Shown in pieces: positions 18,001 through 27,272 of a stretch of DNA of 41,469 nucleotides. A program made the position numbers and the translations under genes. Position 1 is the first letter of the stretch. Each line of letters opens with the position of its first letter. The notes under the pieces are model-generated. The model worked only from the letters and a program-made list of their open reading frames with translations, did no database searches and had not been told where the DNA came from. Source of the stretch: Zelonia costaricensis (Eukaryota > Euglenozoa > Kinetoplastea > Trypanosomatida > Trypanosomatidae); contig JASAOO010003325.1 of the NCBI GenBank assembly GCA_030849075.1, forward strand, positions 1 through 41,469, read 5' to 3'.

Positions 18001-18423
18001 CCACGCCATCTCGGCGAAGGTTGCGTTGTGGCTGAAGAACTCGAGCACCCGCGACTCCGACAGCGGGGTCCCGGCGCGGGTGTGGCGCCGCTGGAAGTTC
18101 TGGAATGCCTCCTGCACCACCAGCACGCGCTGCTTCAGCGACTCAATCTCGCCCTCGACGTCGTACGGCACCGGCGGCGGCACGTACGACGGCGGCGCCT
18201 CCTCGCAGAGGCTGAACGGGTAGTTTGGCGACTTGAGAATGTTCAGCGTCGGCGCGTCGACGGTGCGGTGCGTCTCCATGGCCGAGGGTGCCTTGGTGGC
18301 ATCGCGGTGGCTGCGGTGCCCGGCCTTGGCCTCGGCGATGTAGGCGTCGTGCAGGGTGCGACGAAGCTGCTGCACCGTCTCCACCTCGTGCTGCAACTCC
18401 TGCGCGCGGGGCACCAACGCCAT
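15034..18423 (-). CDS. Large hypothetical protein with possible Tudor-like segment
   Basis: Predicted 1129 residues, family not recognised. Residues 1-290 are charged and helical: ELQHEVETVQQLRRTL near the N-terminus and IESLKQRVLVVQEAFQNFQ further on are good coiled-coil candidates, with the proline motif PPSYVPPPVPYDV between them. Residues of about 470-610 are a Pro/Ala/Thr linker. A second ordered region (about 620-1000) includes VDEYVVVSPASAPL and a segment at 870-925 (CFATRVAEARAVPVTQMVYVAFDDGNTSSVV) whose strand pattern and VAFDDG motif recall Tudor/Agenet-like or SGF29-type barrels. This last point is an inference from one motif. The tail is Ser/Ala-rich. The start at 18423 is the upstream-most ATG of the frame, and protein-like sequence begins at once. 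The coiled coil plus small barrel could indicate a chromatin or cytoskeletal scaffold, but no role can be assigned. Confidence 0.82.
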   Translation of the reverse strand: MALVPRAQELQHEVETVQQLRRTLHDAYIAEAKAGHRSHRDATKAPSAMETHRTVDAPTLNILKSPNYPFSLCEEAPPSYVPPPVPYDVEGEIESLKQRVLVVQEAFQNFQRRHTRAGTPLSESRVLEFFSHNATFAEMAWEVSSLQWFYRWVLSHSISHLWNCKEQLEYVLTEHEMGLPQSVEEMDESLQEYPFSAAVSILDSDRQAVVAQERRRLRSISRTFRERVPAACVTAATSCYLTAEEKYMYQEFFNQSEHMLLLLNHTLMLNKASGAAAPAAIKAAPERSGSGRAAMANSQIQTPGRASSQDSGALLLPSESAVAEMDTAGLAEETLNAVAAEQEVIATLMHTIHERQQRGESFELSPAEQERSRRAQIAVYGCVLSDMSLMAHQMNLTVEFMKHYEKWLKLRGFETHDELMNALSKRSGGTAWPSLSQNGVGNGADGGHGHFVPPSEVMMQYYRPQERPTPSEPADGNSNHAASETRRALPRNAASSAAAPAAPASAPPPAPAPAPAARTRAPPPAPSSTSAVSLPSTPPVHVSTAQQPPPPGTPAVTRPRAAAAPPASVPKAPPAAVAADTAAPPRRRPSRPVDEYVVVSPASAPLAGSPAAAEDAVGNALYAILLVCAHAASESPAETATVAEQDAALSRAWLVAAVRYAAVKLLRREWIAAEVAKGMTSSEDVLLGLVGGRKSGFSRLTSTAAALCVVVQELARLCVARSSLRSLTVEVGVPVQVPANADDYAAAVRAVAGPAERQRWGAVLDAVWFQVDPSSAASGGLLFQAIAADGDVTGPVPSNQRSAMHFLYIESIEMPAAAVASGDASMVLRYRLPRMCPAAETSRRVAPTLAAAADAQPSSKGGLARYLLAHRALAAFFEVEAKGLLPCFATRVAEARAVPVTQMVYVAFDDGNTSSVVDKNHVPHLCLLPPAAMALRRMEAAAGTAQAATAACAEPINFSSIALMIGGMLEDMAARAPVMQDLYMTAATMLEQAAAEVKSGATPRAFANASTHPTPIACAPTKTRAISIQRESTAKRNSVSTRRFVAPLLRRLEDTIAALESGVTGSNSASVHSPASPTASASFSGRRHAAPPAAGVEPQPSVTGRQTQLGGVAASAASPSPSAERPTRR

Positions 18424-19267
18424 GCTTTGAGAGAGCTTCTACTAAAGTCCTTGTTGTTGTCGCTCAGCTCGACTATGTTGCTCAGTAACCTGTGGACAGT
18501 GTGACACCACGGAAACGCAGAGCCAAACCACTACGCGGTGTGTGTGTGTGTATGCGAGTAAGAGGGAGTTCCTAGGGCGGCACAAAACTACACGAGTCGC
18601 TTGCGTTTATCTTCAGCTTCTCGATCCAAGACGGATCCCATCGTTCACAGTGCTGCGTGTGAAAAGGAAATGGGGGAAAGAGGGAGGCAGGAGGAGGAGG
18701 GGAGGGGAGGGGGCGAGCAGCGCAACAGAGGAGTGGAGGGGGCGAGCAGCCACAAGTTTTATTCGTGGCACGCAGACGAGAGCACGCAAGCATCAGCACG
18801 ACCCTCTACGCTGTCTGCATGCCTGTCTCTCTTGAGAAGGAGAGGAGGAGGGGGGGGCAGACTCTAATGCGAGCCGCAGCATGTGAGTGTCTCACTTTTT
18901 TTTTAAATCCCCTTTTTGTGCTGTGACGCGTGTCACCGTCAACGACGACGCTGCTTGATGGTTGGCGATCCTTGACTGCATCTCCCTCCTGGAGGATACC
19001 CGTCAGCATCTAGGGTGTGTGCTTTACTTAGAAACCTCGATCCGAGTACGTGCGGGAAGGGATAGGGGAGGGGAGCACAGAGGGACCCAGTGAAGAGGCA
19101 GGCAAGCGTTCACAACGGGATAGCACAGCATCACACATACACAGAACACGCACATCGCACAACTTGCCTCCATGTCAGTGACAAGGGCGCCACCTCGCCA
19201 CCCGTGCAGGGCAGACAGCAGGCACGGACAACGGTGCTCACCTCTTCGAAAGCCCCCGCGGAGAGCA
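18424..19267. other. Intergenic spacer, no gene seen
   Basis: About 0.84 kb between the RGG protein and the 1129-residue protein. It contains a short GT tract at about 18539-18552, purine-rich G/A sequence at about 18660-18715 (pyrimidine-rich on the sense strand and a candidate processing signal) and a T run at about 18896-18904. No coding character seen. Confidence 0.6.
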
Positions 19268-22200
19268 CTACCCACCACGACGGCCACCGCCGCCGCGACC
19301 GCCACGGCGCTGACCGCCACCGCCACCGCCACCACCACCGCCGCCTCCACCGCCCCCACCGCGCCCACGCCCGTGCCCACCACGACCCCCCGCGGGGCTC
19401 CCAAAGACAGGTTGGGCCGTGTGGCCCTTGCTCTGCTGCTGCTGCTGCTGCTGTGAGGGCTGCGGCGGCGGCGCTTGAGCCTCCTGGTGAGGGTGGGCGC
19501 GTCCTCCCCCACCACGTCCGCGGCCACCACCACCGCCGCTGCCGCGCTGCACCGCCGGACCCCCTCCCATCGGCGCCGTCGAGAGCACACCGGACGTCGC
19601 CGGGGCGTTGCCGCCCCCACCGCCTCCACGCGGAGGTCCAGCCCCGTCACGCCGCGCCGCACCTGGTGGGGCACTACGACCGAGAACGCCACCCGACTGC
19701 GGCTGCGACGCCGGTAGCGGCTGCGAGCCTTTAGGATGCTGGGCCGAGCCGGTGCTCCAGTTCGAGAGGCGCAGATCCTCGCCGCCACCACTGCCGCCGC
19801 CGCTGAGGGTGCCCAGGACGGAGTTGCTCCCGCGCGGTGTGGGCTCGCTGGGGCGGCCACGCTGGGGTGCCCCGCTGGGCAGGTGCGGCGGGACGGTGTT
19901 GCGGCCGAGGATACCACCACCACCACCACCCGCCGGCTCGCCACCCAGGATACCGGACGCCAGCGGCGGCGGCGGCCACCCACCGGGCTGCGCGTTGCCG
20001 AAGAACGGGCCGCCGTCACCGCCGAAGCCGGGACCGGGCCCGCCTGCCAGCCCGTTGTCAGAGAAGAAGGGCTGCGGCTCGCGCAAGTGGTGGGGCTCGG
20101 GCAGGGGGGGAGGGAAGACGGCGTTGCCGCCCATGCGGTGCGCCGCGTCTGCCCCAAACACCGACGGCGGTGGGGACGAGTGGCCTGGCGGGAAGGGCTG
20201 CGGAGGGGGGGACGGGCCCCAGAGCGGATTCTCAAAGCCATGCATGAACGGCATACCTCCCCCAGCACCAGCGATACCGGGGCCGCGGCCGGCATCATCG
20301 CCGAAGACGGCCGGTCCAACCGACTGCGGTGGGGGATGCTGCTGCTGCGGGTGCTGCGGCGGGTGCTGCTGCTGGCGAGGGTGCGGAAGCTGGGGCGGGA
20401 GCGGCTGCTTGGCGTGCTGTGCACCGGAGCCGCGATCCCCGGACGTTGGCGTGGGTGCTGTCTTCGGGGGCGGGCGCTTCGCTGCGGCGGCGGGGCTCGG
20501 GGCCGCCGCGGTTGTTGCAGGCTTTGCCTTCACTGCCGCCGCCGCCGCCGCCGCAGCGACTGCAGCAGCGGCCCTCTCCACGGCCTGCCGCCGCGCTTCC
20601 GCCGCCGCCGCTTGACGCTCCCGTGCAAGCTGCAGCTGCATCTGCTCCCGCTGCGCCGTCTCCCGCATCGCCTGCAACAGCCGCTCCACCCGCAGCCGAT
20701 CCGCGCCGCTGATCGCCGACGACGCGGTGGGCGGCGGCGCACCGGCACCGCTGAGGCTTGCTGTCGCCGGCGGCGGGTCCACGACGTAGGAAGGGCCTTC
20801 CGCATCGGCCGTGTCGGCGCTGCCCTGCTCGTCTCCGGTCTGCGTGCGGAGCCGCAGGCTGGGGTACGTGGCAGATGTGAAGCGGTGCACCGCACGGGGC
20901 ACGACCGCACGCTGCAGCGCGAGTCGGAGCCGCTCCTTTCCACTCGCGCCTTCTGCAGCGAGGTAGGCGGAGTAGCGCTGCTGTGTGTGCTGCAAGAACT
21001 CCGTCACAGTTGTGTCTGCGGGCGCGTGCGTGTGCACATCGGCGCCGGGCACACTCAGCGACGTCCTCGCGGTGTCGCTACCGACCGACTTGCCGGGAGC
21101 CGAGGCGTGTTGCAGCGCCTCGAACCCCTCCAGCAACAGCGCACGGGCGCTGCTCGCCTGCGCTGCGCGGACGGCGCCCGTGTCGGCGTCCGCTGCCGCC
21201 GTCTCTGACGTACCATCGGAGGCGAAGCAGCGCCGCATTGCATCGCTTGCCAGCCGCAGTGCCGTCTCCACCGTGCGGTTCGACGTGGTGGCGTTCACGG
21301 GGCACAAGGGCACGCCGACCGCGCGCGAGAGCTCCGCCATGGAGCCCAGCATCGCCGACGTGTTGTTGGTCACGCCGCTGCCTTGCGGTGACGCCAAGGG
21401 GTTCGCGCCCCGCATCGCGGAAGCCGACAAGCGCGGCACCACATCGCCGCCTCGCTCCTCAGCGCCCTGCTCGCCTGCCGCCGAGGCCGGCGTACGCTGC
21501 CGCTCGAGGTTGCGCAGGTACATCTCCATGACACCGTCCGCCCGCTCCGTGTGGAGTGGCCGCAGTGTCGCCGATGACATCCACGTCCGCCAGAGCGGGT
21601 GGCGCAGGTACTGGGCAGGCCGTACCCGCTCCCACTCCTCGCTCAGCCGCCACGACGTGATGAGCCGCTCCACCTCGGCGAGGTCAAAGCGCAGGATAAG
21701 CGACGTGTGGCACAGCGTGGTCTCGCAACCCTCATTGCCAGCCTCACCGCAGCCGTCCCCTTCACCCACGGGCAGCATGGGTGCCTCTTGCGCGTCCAAC
21801 GGCGTGGACCCCTTTTCACCTCTTGTGGCGTCGCTGCCGCACCCGTCCACTTTATCGGAAAGCGCGTCCGGCTCCGTCACATCCCATGTAAAGTCCATGC
21901 AACGCATTGGGGCCGCCAGCGCAGCGGCGTCAATCGTGTCGCTGAGGAAGAGCTGTTGCCACGGACAGCTGTCGCAGTGGCCACTGCACGCTGAAGGGCC
22001 CGCTGCGCCTCCTGGCGCCACGCGGCGTCGGGAGAAGGTCATCGTGATGGTGTTGTGCGTCTGTGTGTGCCGAGTCGTGTGATTTGATGTAATGACAGTC
22101 CCGGTAGCCGTGGCTGAATCTGCTGGTGTCGCCGACGCAGCGTGTGCATCTCCCTCCCACTCCGCCGACGCGCTCGACTGTGTTGACCTGTCCTCGGCGA

Positions 22201-24064
22201 AGTCCGGCGCCTCCCCGCCCTCTTCCTCTTCCTCTTCCTCCTCCGTGTACGCCTCCTCTTCGGCGTCAGCGGCAGCGTCCGGTGCATCGGACGGCGCTTT
22301 CCCCTCCTCCCCGGTCTCCTCGTTGCCGGAGGACGCTGGTGTGGCACCGGGCTCTGCGTCGGTCCACTCCGGCACCTCTTCCTCAGCTTGGCCCACATCG
22401 CCGTCATCGCTGCCTTTGACCTCGCCGGCCCGCCCCTGCGCCGCATCGAGCTGCGCGGCCCGGAGCAGCGCCGCCTCCACCTCGGCGATGGCGTCCATGA
22501 CGTCCTCACTGCTCTGCCGCTCCCCACCGCTGGTCAGGTCGGCCGGGGCGGAGTCGCCGCTCGCGCTTTCGCCGCCGAGCTCGTCGTCGGTCGCGTCGAC
22601 CTCCTGCGCCGCTACACCCTCGTCCTCGGCCGCCGAGGAGCTCTCGCCTACGAACTCCGATCCCAGCACCTTCCGTGCGCTGGTGATTGTCGTCGTCGTC
22701 GTCGTCGTCGTGACCTCCTGGCACACGGCGTGGACGACAGGGGCGTGCGCGCAGAACCGGCAGCACACCCGTCGTCGCAGCAGCCGCTGCATCACCTCCC
22801 CCGCGGTCAGCGTGCGCGTTTGCCTGACGGTCTCGACGCGCGTGCGGCGATCGCCCTCAGCCTTCTCCGTCACCTCGGGGGGCACCGCGAGGGGCTCTTG
22901 TACTGGGGCAGAGGCACGTTTTATCGCCGCGGTGGCAGCGTGCCGCTCCCCTGCGCCGTCCTCCGCCTCTACACCTTCCCCCTCTCGATCACTGGGGGCG
23001 TGCCCCACAGGGGTCACCTCGTAGCCGTGGAGGGACATCAGCAGTGCCATGTGCTGCAGGACCACCTCGCTATCCACGTCGCCGCCACTGCCGCCGCCGT
23101 CGTCGGCGCGGAGGCGCTTTTTGGGGCTGAAGAAGAGCTTCAGGATACGATCGTTCACGTTGCTGCCACGATAGCGGAGCGCGGGCACCCCCTCCGAGGC
23201 GGCATCTCCAGGTTCGGCAGTGGCTTCGAGAGTCGTCAAGGTACTCTCTGTCCAATCCCGCACGACACTGGGTGGGGTGCCACGAGGCAGGAGGCAACGA
23301 AGCCGTGCTGGGGGCTGCTCATCCGCCGCCGCGCCAGACGCACGAGGAGGTCGGAGCACGACGCCGGCACAAAACGCGCGCACCGTGGCCGAGTCCGTCA
23401 GTGACAGGGACGACGTGCCCAGCAGCAGCTGCCGCACACTCAGGTCAGCGTGCTCGTCCCGCTCCGAGCCCCGGTCTCCCATGCCAGGGCGATCACGCCA
23501 GATGCAGCTGTCTCCGTGGCAGCGCCCAAGCAGCTCGCCAAGAATGCGATGCTGACGCTGGAGCTCTGTGGCGTAGATGGGCACCGAGTCTGCGCCGCCA
23601 GAGGGAGACGCCGAGGTGTGAGGTGACGATGTAAAGGCAGCGCCGGAACCATTGCGCTTGCTGTTGCTGTTGGTACTGTTGCCACACGCGCTGGCGTGGA
23701 AGGGCAGGGCGCGCGGCACGCCAATCAGCGCCAGCCGCTCCTCTGCGGCAAGTGCGACAGTCGTGTCGCAGCACGGTGCAACGAGAGCGAGATGCGCCGG
23801 CGCCTCAGCGTTGCCTGTCCACACCAAGTTTGCCGGCCGCACGTTGTACGCGGCCAGCAGCGTTATTGCGTGCTCGTTCGACTGCAACCACTCCAGCGCA
23901 TCCTGCCGCGCGTGCCAGCTCCGGTACGCCTCACGGAGAGCCGCGAACTGCACGAAGGTGTTGTCCGTCCACGTCGGCGCGTCACTGCCGGCTTCCTCGT
24001 CCGCCCCCGTGCTCGACGGGCCGGCGCCGACGCGGCGGGTAAGCGAGACGTCCAGCGACGCCAT
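19268..24064 (-). CDS. Giant low-complexity protein with C-terminal RGG tail
   Basis: Predicted 1598 residues, family not recognised. The N-terminal about 400 residues look folded (TWTDNTFVQFAALREAYRSW; LLAAYNVRPANLVWTG; QRQHRILGELLGRCHG). A Cys cluster CCRFCAHAPVVHAVC sits near 434-448, a glutamate run near 602-615, and a second Cys cluster CSGHCDSCPW near 690-700, followed by a folded-looking block (about 700-1080; ITSWRLSEEWERVRPAQYL). An Ala/Arg/Gln helical segment lies near 1130-1180, then about 400 residues rich in Pro, Gly and Gln. A seven-Gln run is encoded by CAG repeats at 19433-19453, and the protein ends in an RG/RGG tail. RGG tails usually bind RNA and are arginine-methylated, so an RNA-granule or mRNP role is a fair inference. 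The Cys clusters might bind zinc but do not fit a named finger. The ATG at 24064 follows a pyrimidine-rich leader. Confidence 0.82.
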   Translation of the reverse strand: MASLDVSLTRRVGAGPSSTGADEEAGSDAPTWTDNTFVQFAALREAYRSWHARQDALEWLQSNEHAITLLAAYNVRPANLVWTGNAEAPAHLALVAPCCDTTVALAAEERLALIGVPRALPFHASACGNSTNSNSKRNGSGAAFTSSPHTSASPSGGADSVPIYATELQRQHRILGELLGRCHGDSCIWRDRPGMGDRGSERDEHADLSVRQLLLGTSSLSLTDSATVRAFCAGVVLRPPRASGAAADEQPPARLRCLLPRGTPPSVVRDWTESTLTTLEATAEPGDAASEGVPALRYRGSNVNDRILKLFFSPKKRLRADDGGGSGGDVDSEVVLQHMALLMSLHGYEVTPVGHAPSDREGEGVEAEDGAGERHAATAAIKRASAPVQEPLAVPPEVTEKAEGDRRTRVETVRQTRTLTAGEVMQRLLRRRVCCRFCAHAPVVHAVCQEVTTTTTTTTITSARKVLGSEFVGESSSAAEDEGVAAQEVDATDDELGGESASGDSAPADLTSGGERQSSEDVMDAIAEVEAALLRAAQLDAAQGRAGEVKGSDDGDVGQAEEEVPEWTDAEPGATPASSGNEETGEEGKAPSDAPDAAADAEEEAYTEEEEEEEEGGEAPDFAEDRSTQSSASAEWEGDAHAASATPADSATATGTVITSNHTTRHTQTHNTITMTFSRRRVAPGGAAGPSACSGHCDSCPWQQLFLSDTIDAAALAAPMRCMDFTWDVTEPDALSDKVDGCGSDATRGEKGSTPLDAQEAPMLPVGEGDGCGEAGNEGCETTLCHTSLILRFDLAEVERLITSWRLSEEWERVRPAQYLRHPLWRTWMSSATLRPLHTERADGVMEMYLRNLERQRTPASAAGEQGAEERGGDVVPRLSASAMRGANPLASPQGSGVTNNTSAMLGSMAELSRAVGVPLCPVNATTSNRTVETALRLASDAMRRCFASDGTSETAAADADTGAVRAAQASSARALLLEGFEALQHASAPGKSVGSDTARTSLSVPGADVHTHAPADTTVTEFLQHTQQRYSAYLAAEGASGKERLRLALQRAVVPRAVHRFTSATYPSLRLRTQTGDEQGSADTADAEGPSYVVDPPPATASLSGAGAPPPTASSAISGADRLRVERLLQAMRETAQREQMQLQLARERQAAAAEARRQAVERAAAAVAAAAAAAAVKAKPATTAAAPSPAAAAKRPPPKTAPTPTSGDRGSGAQHAKQPLPPQLPHPRQQQHPPQHPQQQHPPPQSVGPAVFGDDAGRGPGIAGAGGGMPFMHGFENPLWGPSPPPQPFPPGHSSPPPSVFGADAAHRMGGNAVFPPPLPEPHHLREPQPFFSDNGLAGGPGPGFGGDGGPFFGNAQPGGWPPPPLASGILGGEPAGGGGGGILGRNTVPPHLPSGAPQRGRPSEPTPRGSNSVLGTLSGGGSGGGEDLRLSNWSTGSAQHPKGSQPLPASQPQSGGVLGRSAPPGAARRDGAGPPRGGGGGGNAPATSGVLSTAPMGGGPAVQRGSGGGGGRGRGGGGRAHPHQEAQAPPPQPSQQQQQQQSKGHTAQPVFGSPAGGRGGHGRGRGGGGGGGGGGGGGGGGQRRGGRGGGGRRGG
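19275..19380 (-). repeat. Gly/Arg-coding low-complexity tract (RGG tail)
   Basis: Near-continuous GGN/CGN codons encode a run of about 16 glycines followed by RRGGRGGGGRR. The plus strand shows CCACCGCC-type repeats. Such DNA is prone to length change, so the exact glycine count may vary between isolates or be an assembly uncertainty. Confidence 0.9.
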
Positions 24065-25721
24065 TGTTGACCGTGTGCAGCGCTTCTCTCCCCGCTTCTA
24101 TTTCTTTTGTTGTTGCGACTGCTGCTTGCGGAGAACAGATGTGGTGAAAGTGGTTCGGAGAGGAGCGGCGGAGAAGTTCAAAGAGAAGTCGATGAAAAGG
24201 GGAGATTAAAGACGGTGCATCCCTGTTGCTGCCCAGAACAAAGCGCTTTCATTCTTGTATGACGCTGTTGACGCCGAACTTGAACCAGCCTACCCGCGCA
24301 TACACCTCGCCGCCTCGGTGTCCCCACCGCAGCGCTGCAACACATGCAGAAAGTGTGAAGAGCTTCACAGACCCTTCCTTCAATTCGCGAGCGGCGGCGG
24401 CGAGCTAGCAAGACGACGCTGTCGAGCGTTGAACAGGACCGGTTCTTGGCCAGCCTGCAAGGCACGAAAAGCCTGGTGCGCGAGATCAACTCCGCTCTCT
24501 CCTCTGTGCACCTGTTTCCCCTCCATCCTCGCGCTTGCGGCGGCTCCGCGTGTCCCCTTTTCTTTTTCTTTCCTCTTTTGCTTTCTACTTCAATCGCGTG
24601 GAGTTTGTCCGCGTGGCCGCGAAAAAAGGGGTGAAAGAAACAACCATGGAGGGGGGGGCTGTCCGCAACGGGGGGCGCGGCCATCCCAGCCCCCCCCCCT
24701 CTTCCGCTTCGATTTCATGTTCCTTCGCGTTACACGGGGCGAGTCCTTCCTCAGACAGTTTTCAACTGTGCATTGGGCAGGAGGCGCGCCGCACTGGGGC
24801 GATGAAGCGGAAGAGGGAACACGCCCGGCACAGACAGACACACACACACACACGCAGGGACAAACCGAGGTCGACAAAAGAAAACATCAACGAGGGACTC
24901 CGAACGTGCTCTACAGGCAACGCAAGAGCTCTGCTGTTCGCCCTCATCACCGCACCGCAACATCAAAAAAGGTGGAGAAATCACCAAGAAGCCGAGGCAA
25001 AGTTAAGATGGCGTGCGAGAGGTCGCGTGCTGAAGGGGCCGGCAGCGCAGGGGGTGGGGAGGGAGGAGAAGGAGGGTACCGCACGGCAGCCACGCTCGGC
25101 GCATGCGGAGCGGGGAAAGCGCGGAATCACGACACCTGCGTGTTTGTGTGTGGGTGGGTGTGTGGCCTGAACTCTGGTGAAGCGTGAAGGCCTCTTCGAT
25201 ACAAGTTCGGCCCCCACCGATCTCCCGCTCCCGCCCTCCGGCCGCTTCCAGCACAACGTGCATCGCTCCATCGCCGGTACAGTGCAACTGCTTTTCGTGC
25301 CTTCTTCCGCGTGGATTGTGTCTGGTGATGGGCTCACTGTGCACAAACAACTGAAGTCACGGCGACCAGCGGCGTCGCAGACGCGCCATCACGGACGAGG
25401 CAGAACACAGTTGGGGAAAACACGCACACAAGAGAGAGTGCAGAAACGGCTCTCGCAAAGCACAAAAACGAAAACGTACAAGGGTTTGTCGGTACAGGGG
25501 GAAGGAGAGGGGGGAAAGAAGAACACGCACACTCGGTTGCACTTGCACAGAAGTCTTGCGGTCGTCTAGAGCGCGTTAGAGCCGCGCCTGTGCGGGCAGG
25601 TGCAGGGGTGAGATGCAGAGAAGAAGGGGTGTAGGGAGGGACGCGGTAGGGTCGCGTGGTGTGCACCCCGAGGCACGCGACGAACACGCAGGAGAAGAAG
25701 CTCCGCCGCACTCGCTTTCTC
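24065..25721. other. Intergenic spacer (1.7 kb), no gene seen
   Basis: Contains a G run at about 24650-24657, a C run at 24691-24699, a CA tract at about 24839-24853, a GT-rich patch at about 25139-25160 and purine-rich sequence near 25500-25520. Minus-strand frames here are under 125 codons and microsatellite-derived. Most of it is likely the 3' UTR of the coiled-coil gene. Confidence 0.55.
24125..24215 (-). promoter_or_regulatory. Candidate polypyrimidine tract and splice acceptor
   Basis: On the minus strand a long C/T-rich stretch (about 24140-24215) is followed by AG at 24126-24125 and again at 24123-24122, giving a leader of about 60 nt before the ATG at 24064. Other AGs nearby cannot be excluded. 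Confidence 0.45.
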
Positions 25722-27272
25722 TTACTGACCCTCGCGGCTGCGCTGCGAGGCCGTCGACTTGGCAGCCACCGAGGGCGGGCGGACGTCCGAGGACATGGAG
25801 TTGCTGCGCTGCACTGCACGGCCAGCGGAGGCCTCCTCGCGGCTCTCACGCAGCGCGTTGTCGCGGTGCTGCTGCGAGGCCGTCGGCTTCATCGCGACCA
25901 GCGGCGGCTTGGAGAGCGACTGGCGGCGAGACGACTGGTAGCTGGCGGCGTCGCTGTTGCGGCGCTGCGAGGCCGACGCCTCCTCGCGCTCCTCGCGGGC
26001 CGCATTGTTGCGGGCACGCTGCGACTCCGTTGGCTTCAGCGCCACCAGCGGCGGCTTCCCGGCAGCCTGGCGCGAGCCCATCGAGTTCGTGTGGGACTGG
26101 CGGGAGCCGTAGGAGGCGCCCGAGCCGTGGCGCGCGTAGGACTGCTGCTCCATCGGCGTCGGCTCCGGCGTGGCAATGCGGTCCTTGCGGTCCTGCAGCA
26201 GCTGCTTCGTCGAGGGCGCGTTGTCAAAGCCGTAGTGCTGCACGTTGAGCTGGTCCATCAGCAGCTGTGCGTTGGTCGTCACGGCCGCGTTGCGCGTGTT
26301 GAGCTCCTTGCACTGGCGCCCGTCGCGCGCGTTGGCCAGCTCGCCGTTGCGGATGTGGGTGCGCATCGTCTCCTCCATCTTCTTCGCGTCCGTCTTCTCC
26401 TTGACGATGTCGCTCTGCAGCTTCGTCTTCATGGAGCGGAACTTGCGAATCTTCTGCTGCAGCACCACCGACTCGTCCTTGTTCTCCATTGTGTGCTCGA
26501 TGGCCTGGCGCTCCAGCGGGTCCTCCGCCTCGGCCTTCGCCGCGCCGGCCCCGCCGTTGGCGCGCTGGTTCTTCTTGTTCATCGTCTCCTGCGAGGCGAC
26601 GACCTTCTTGAGCGTGTTCGAGCGCTTGCTCTGCAGCTCCTGGATGTAGGCGCACAGCTCCATGTTCGACTGGTGGCGGTCGTCCTCGACCGTCTTCTCA
26701 ATATCCTGCGGCAGCGTCTCGTCCACGTACGTGTTGGCGCGGCTGGCGAAGTGCTCGAGGCGCTGGACGCGTGCGGCGACCTGGTACAGCTCCGCGGCGC
26801 CTTCCTGACCCTCGATGTCGAGCGCCAGCGAGTCCTGCTCGTCCTTGTGGTGGCGCACCTGCTCCGAGAGCCGCATCCGCTCGCTGCGCAGCTCCTCCAG
26901 CGACGGCATCGAGTTCACGTTGTACTCGGCCGGCTGACTGCTCTTGTTGCTCTCGTGCGCGGCGCGTGTGGCCTCGAGGTCGGCCTTGGCCGCCTTGTAC
27001 TCGGCGTAGCTCGCCTGGTTCTCGTACACGACGGCCTCGGTCGCCGGGGCGGCAGGGGCGGCCACCTCCGGCTCGGGAGCAGCGGCAGCAGTCGAGGCGG
27101 CCTCCTCCTCGCCCAGCTCCTCCGGCTCCTCGGCCGCGGCCGGCTCCTCCGTCGGGTACGCGTCCTCGTGCTCCGCCGCCTCCGGGGCCTCCTCGACGTA
27201 GTCGTCCTCGTCGTGGTGGTGCACCGGCGGCTGCTCCGTCGGGTACTCCTTCTCGGACGAGTAGTTGGACAT
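25722..27272 (-). CDS. Acidic coiled-coil protein with C-terminal repeats
   Basis: Predicted 516 residues, family not recognised. Residues 1-60 are strongly acidic (Glu/Asp/Pro with an HHH patch). After an Ala/Pro linker, residues about 85-345 are charged and helical with heptad-like spacing (LEELRSERMRLSEQVRHHKD; IQELQSKRSNTLKKVV; LQQKIRKFRSMKTKLQ), so a long coiled coil is likely. Residues 406-516 hold three related copies of a basic motif: KPPLVALKPTESQRARNNAA..., KPPLVAMKPTASQQHRDNAL... and a shorter diverged RPPSVAAKSTASQRSREGQ. Between them are Ser/Arg-rich phosphorylatable linkers. The layout (acidic head, rod, basic repeat tail) is common in trypanosomatid cytoskeletal proteins that bind subpellicular microtubules, flagellum or basal body. 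That role is an inference. The frame is open to 27566, but the upstream part is CA- and C-rich leader; M at 27272 starts the protein-like sequence. Confidence 0.82.
   Translation of the reverse strand: MSNYSSEKEYPTEQPPVHHHDEDDYVEEAPEAAEHEDAYPTEEPAAAEEPEELGEEEAASTAAAAPEPEVAAPAAPATEAVVYENQASYAEYKAAKADLEATRAAHESNKSSQPAEYNVNSMPSLEELRSERMRLSEQVRHHKDEQDSLALDIEGQEGAAELYQVAARVQRLEHFASRANTYVDETLPQDIEKTVEDDRHQSNMELCAYIQELQSKRSNTLKKVVASQETMNKKNQRANGGAGAAKAEAEDPLERQAIEHTMENKDESVVLQQKIRKFRSMKTKLQSDIVKEKTDAKKMEETMRTHIRNGELANARDGRQCKELNTRNAAVTTNAQLLMDQLNVQHYGFDNAPSTKQLLQDRKDRIATPEPTPMEQQSYARHGSGASYGSRQSHTNSMGSRQAAGKPPLVALKPTESQRARNNAAREEREEASASQRRNSDAASYQSSRRQSLSKPPLVAMKPTASQQHRDNALRESREEASAGRAVQRSNSMSSDVRPPSVAAKSTASQRSREGQ
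25725..26057 (-). repeat. Three diverged protein repeats (KPPLVA-KPT motif)
   Basis: Units encoded at 26057-25974, 25910-25827 and 25781-25725 share (K/R)PP-V-A-K-T-SQ followed by R(E/D)-rich helix. The first two are about 28 residues; the last is cut to 19 and lies at the very C-terminus. Confidence 0.85.

Noticed and set aside
19736..21208. 490-codon plus-strand open frame and the 466-codon minus frame at 19024-20424
   Set aside because: Both are off-frame shadows of the low-complexity region of the RGG protein; their composition is Arg/Gly/Ser noise.
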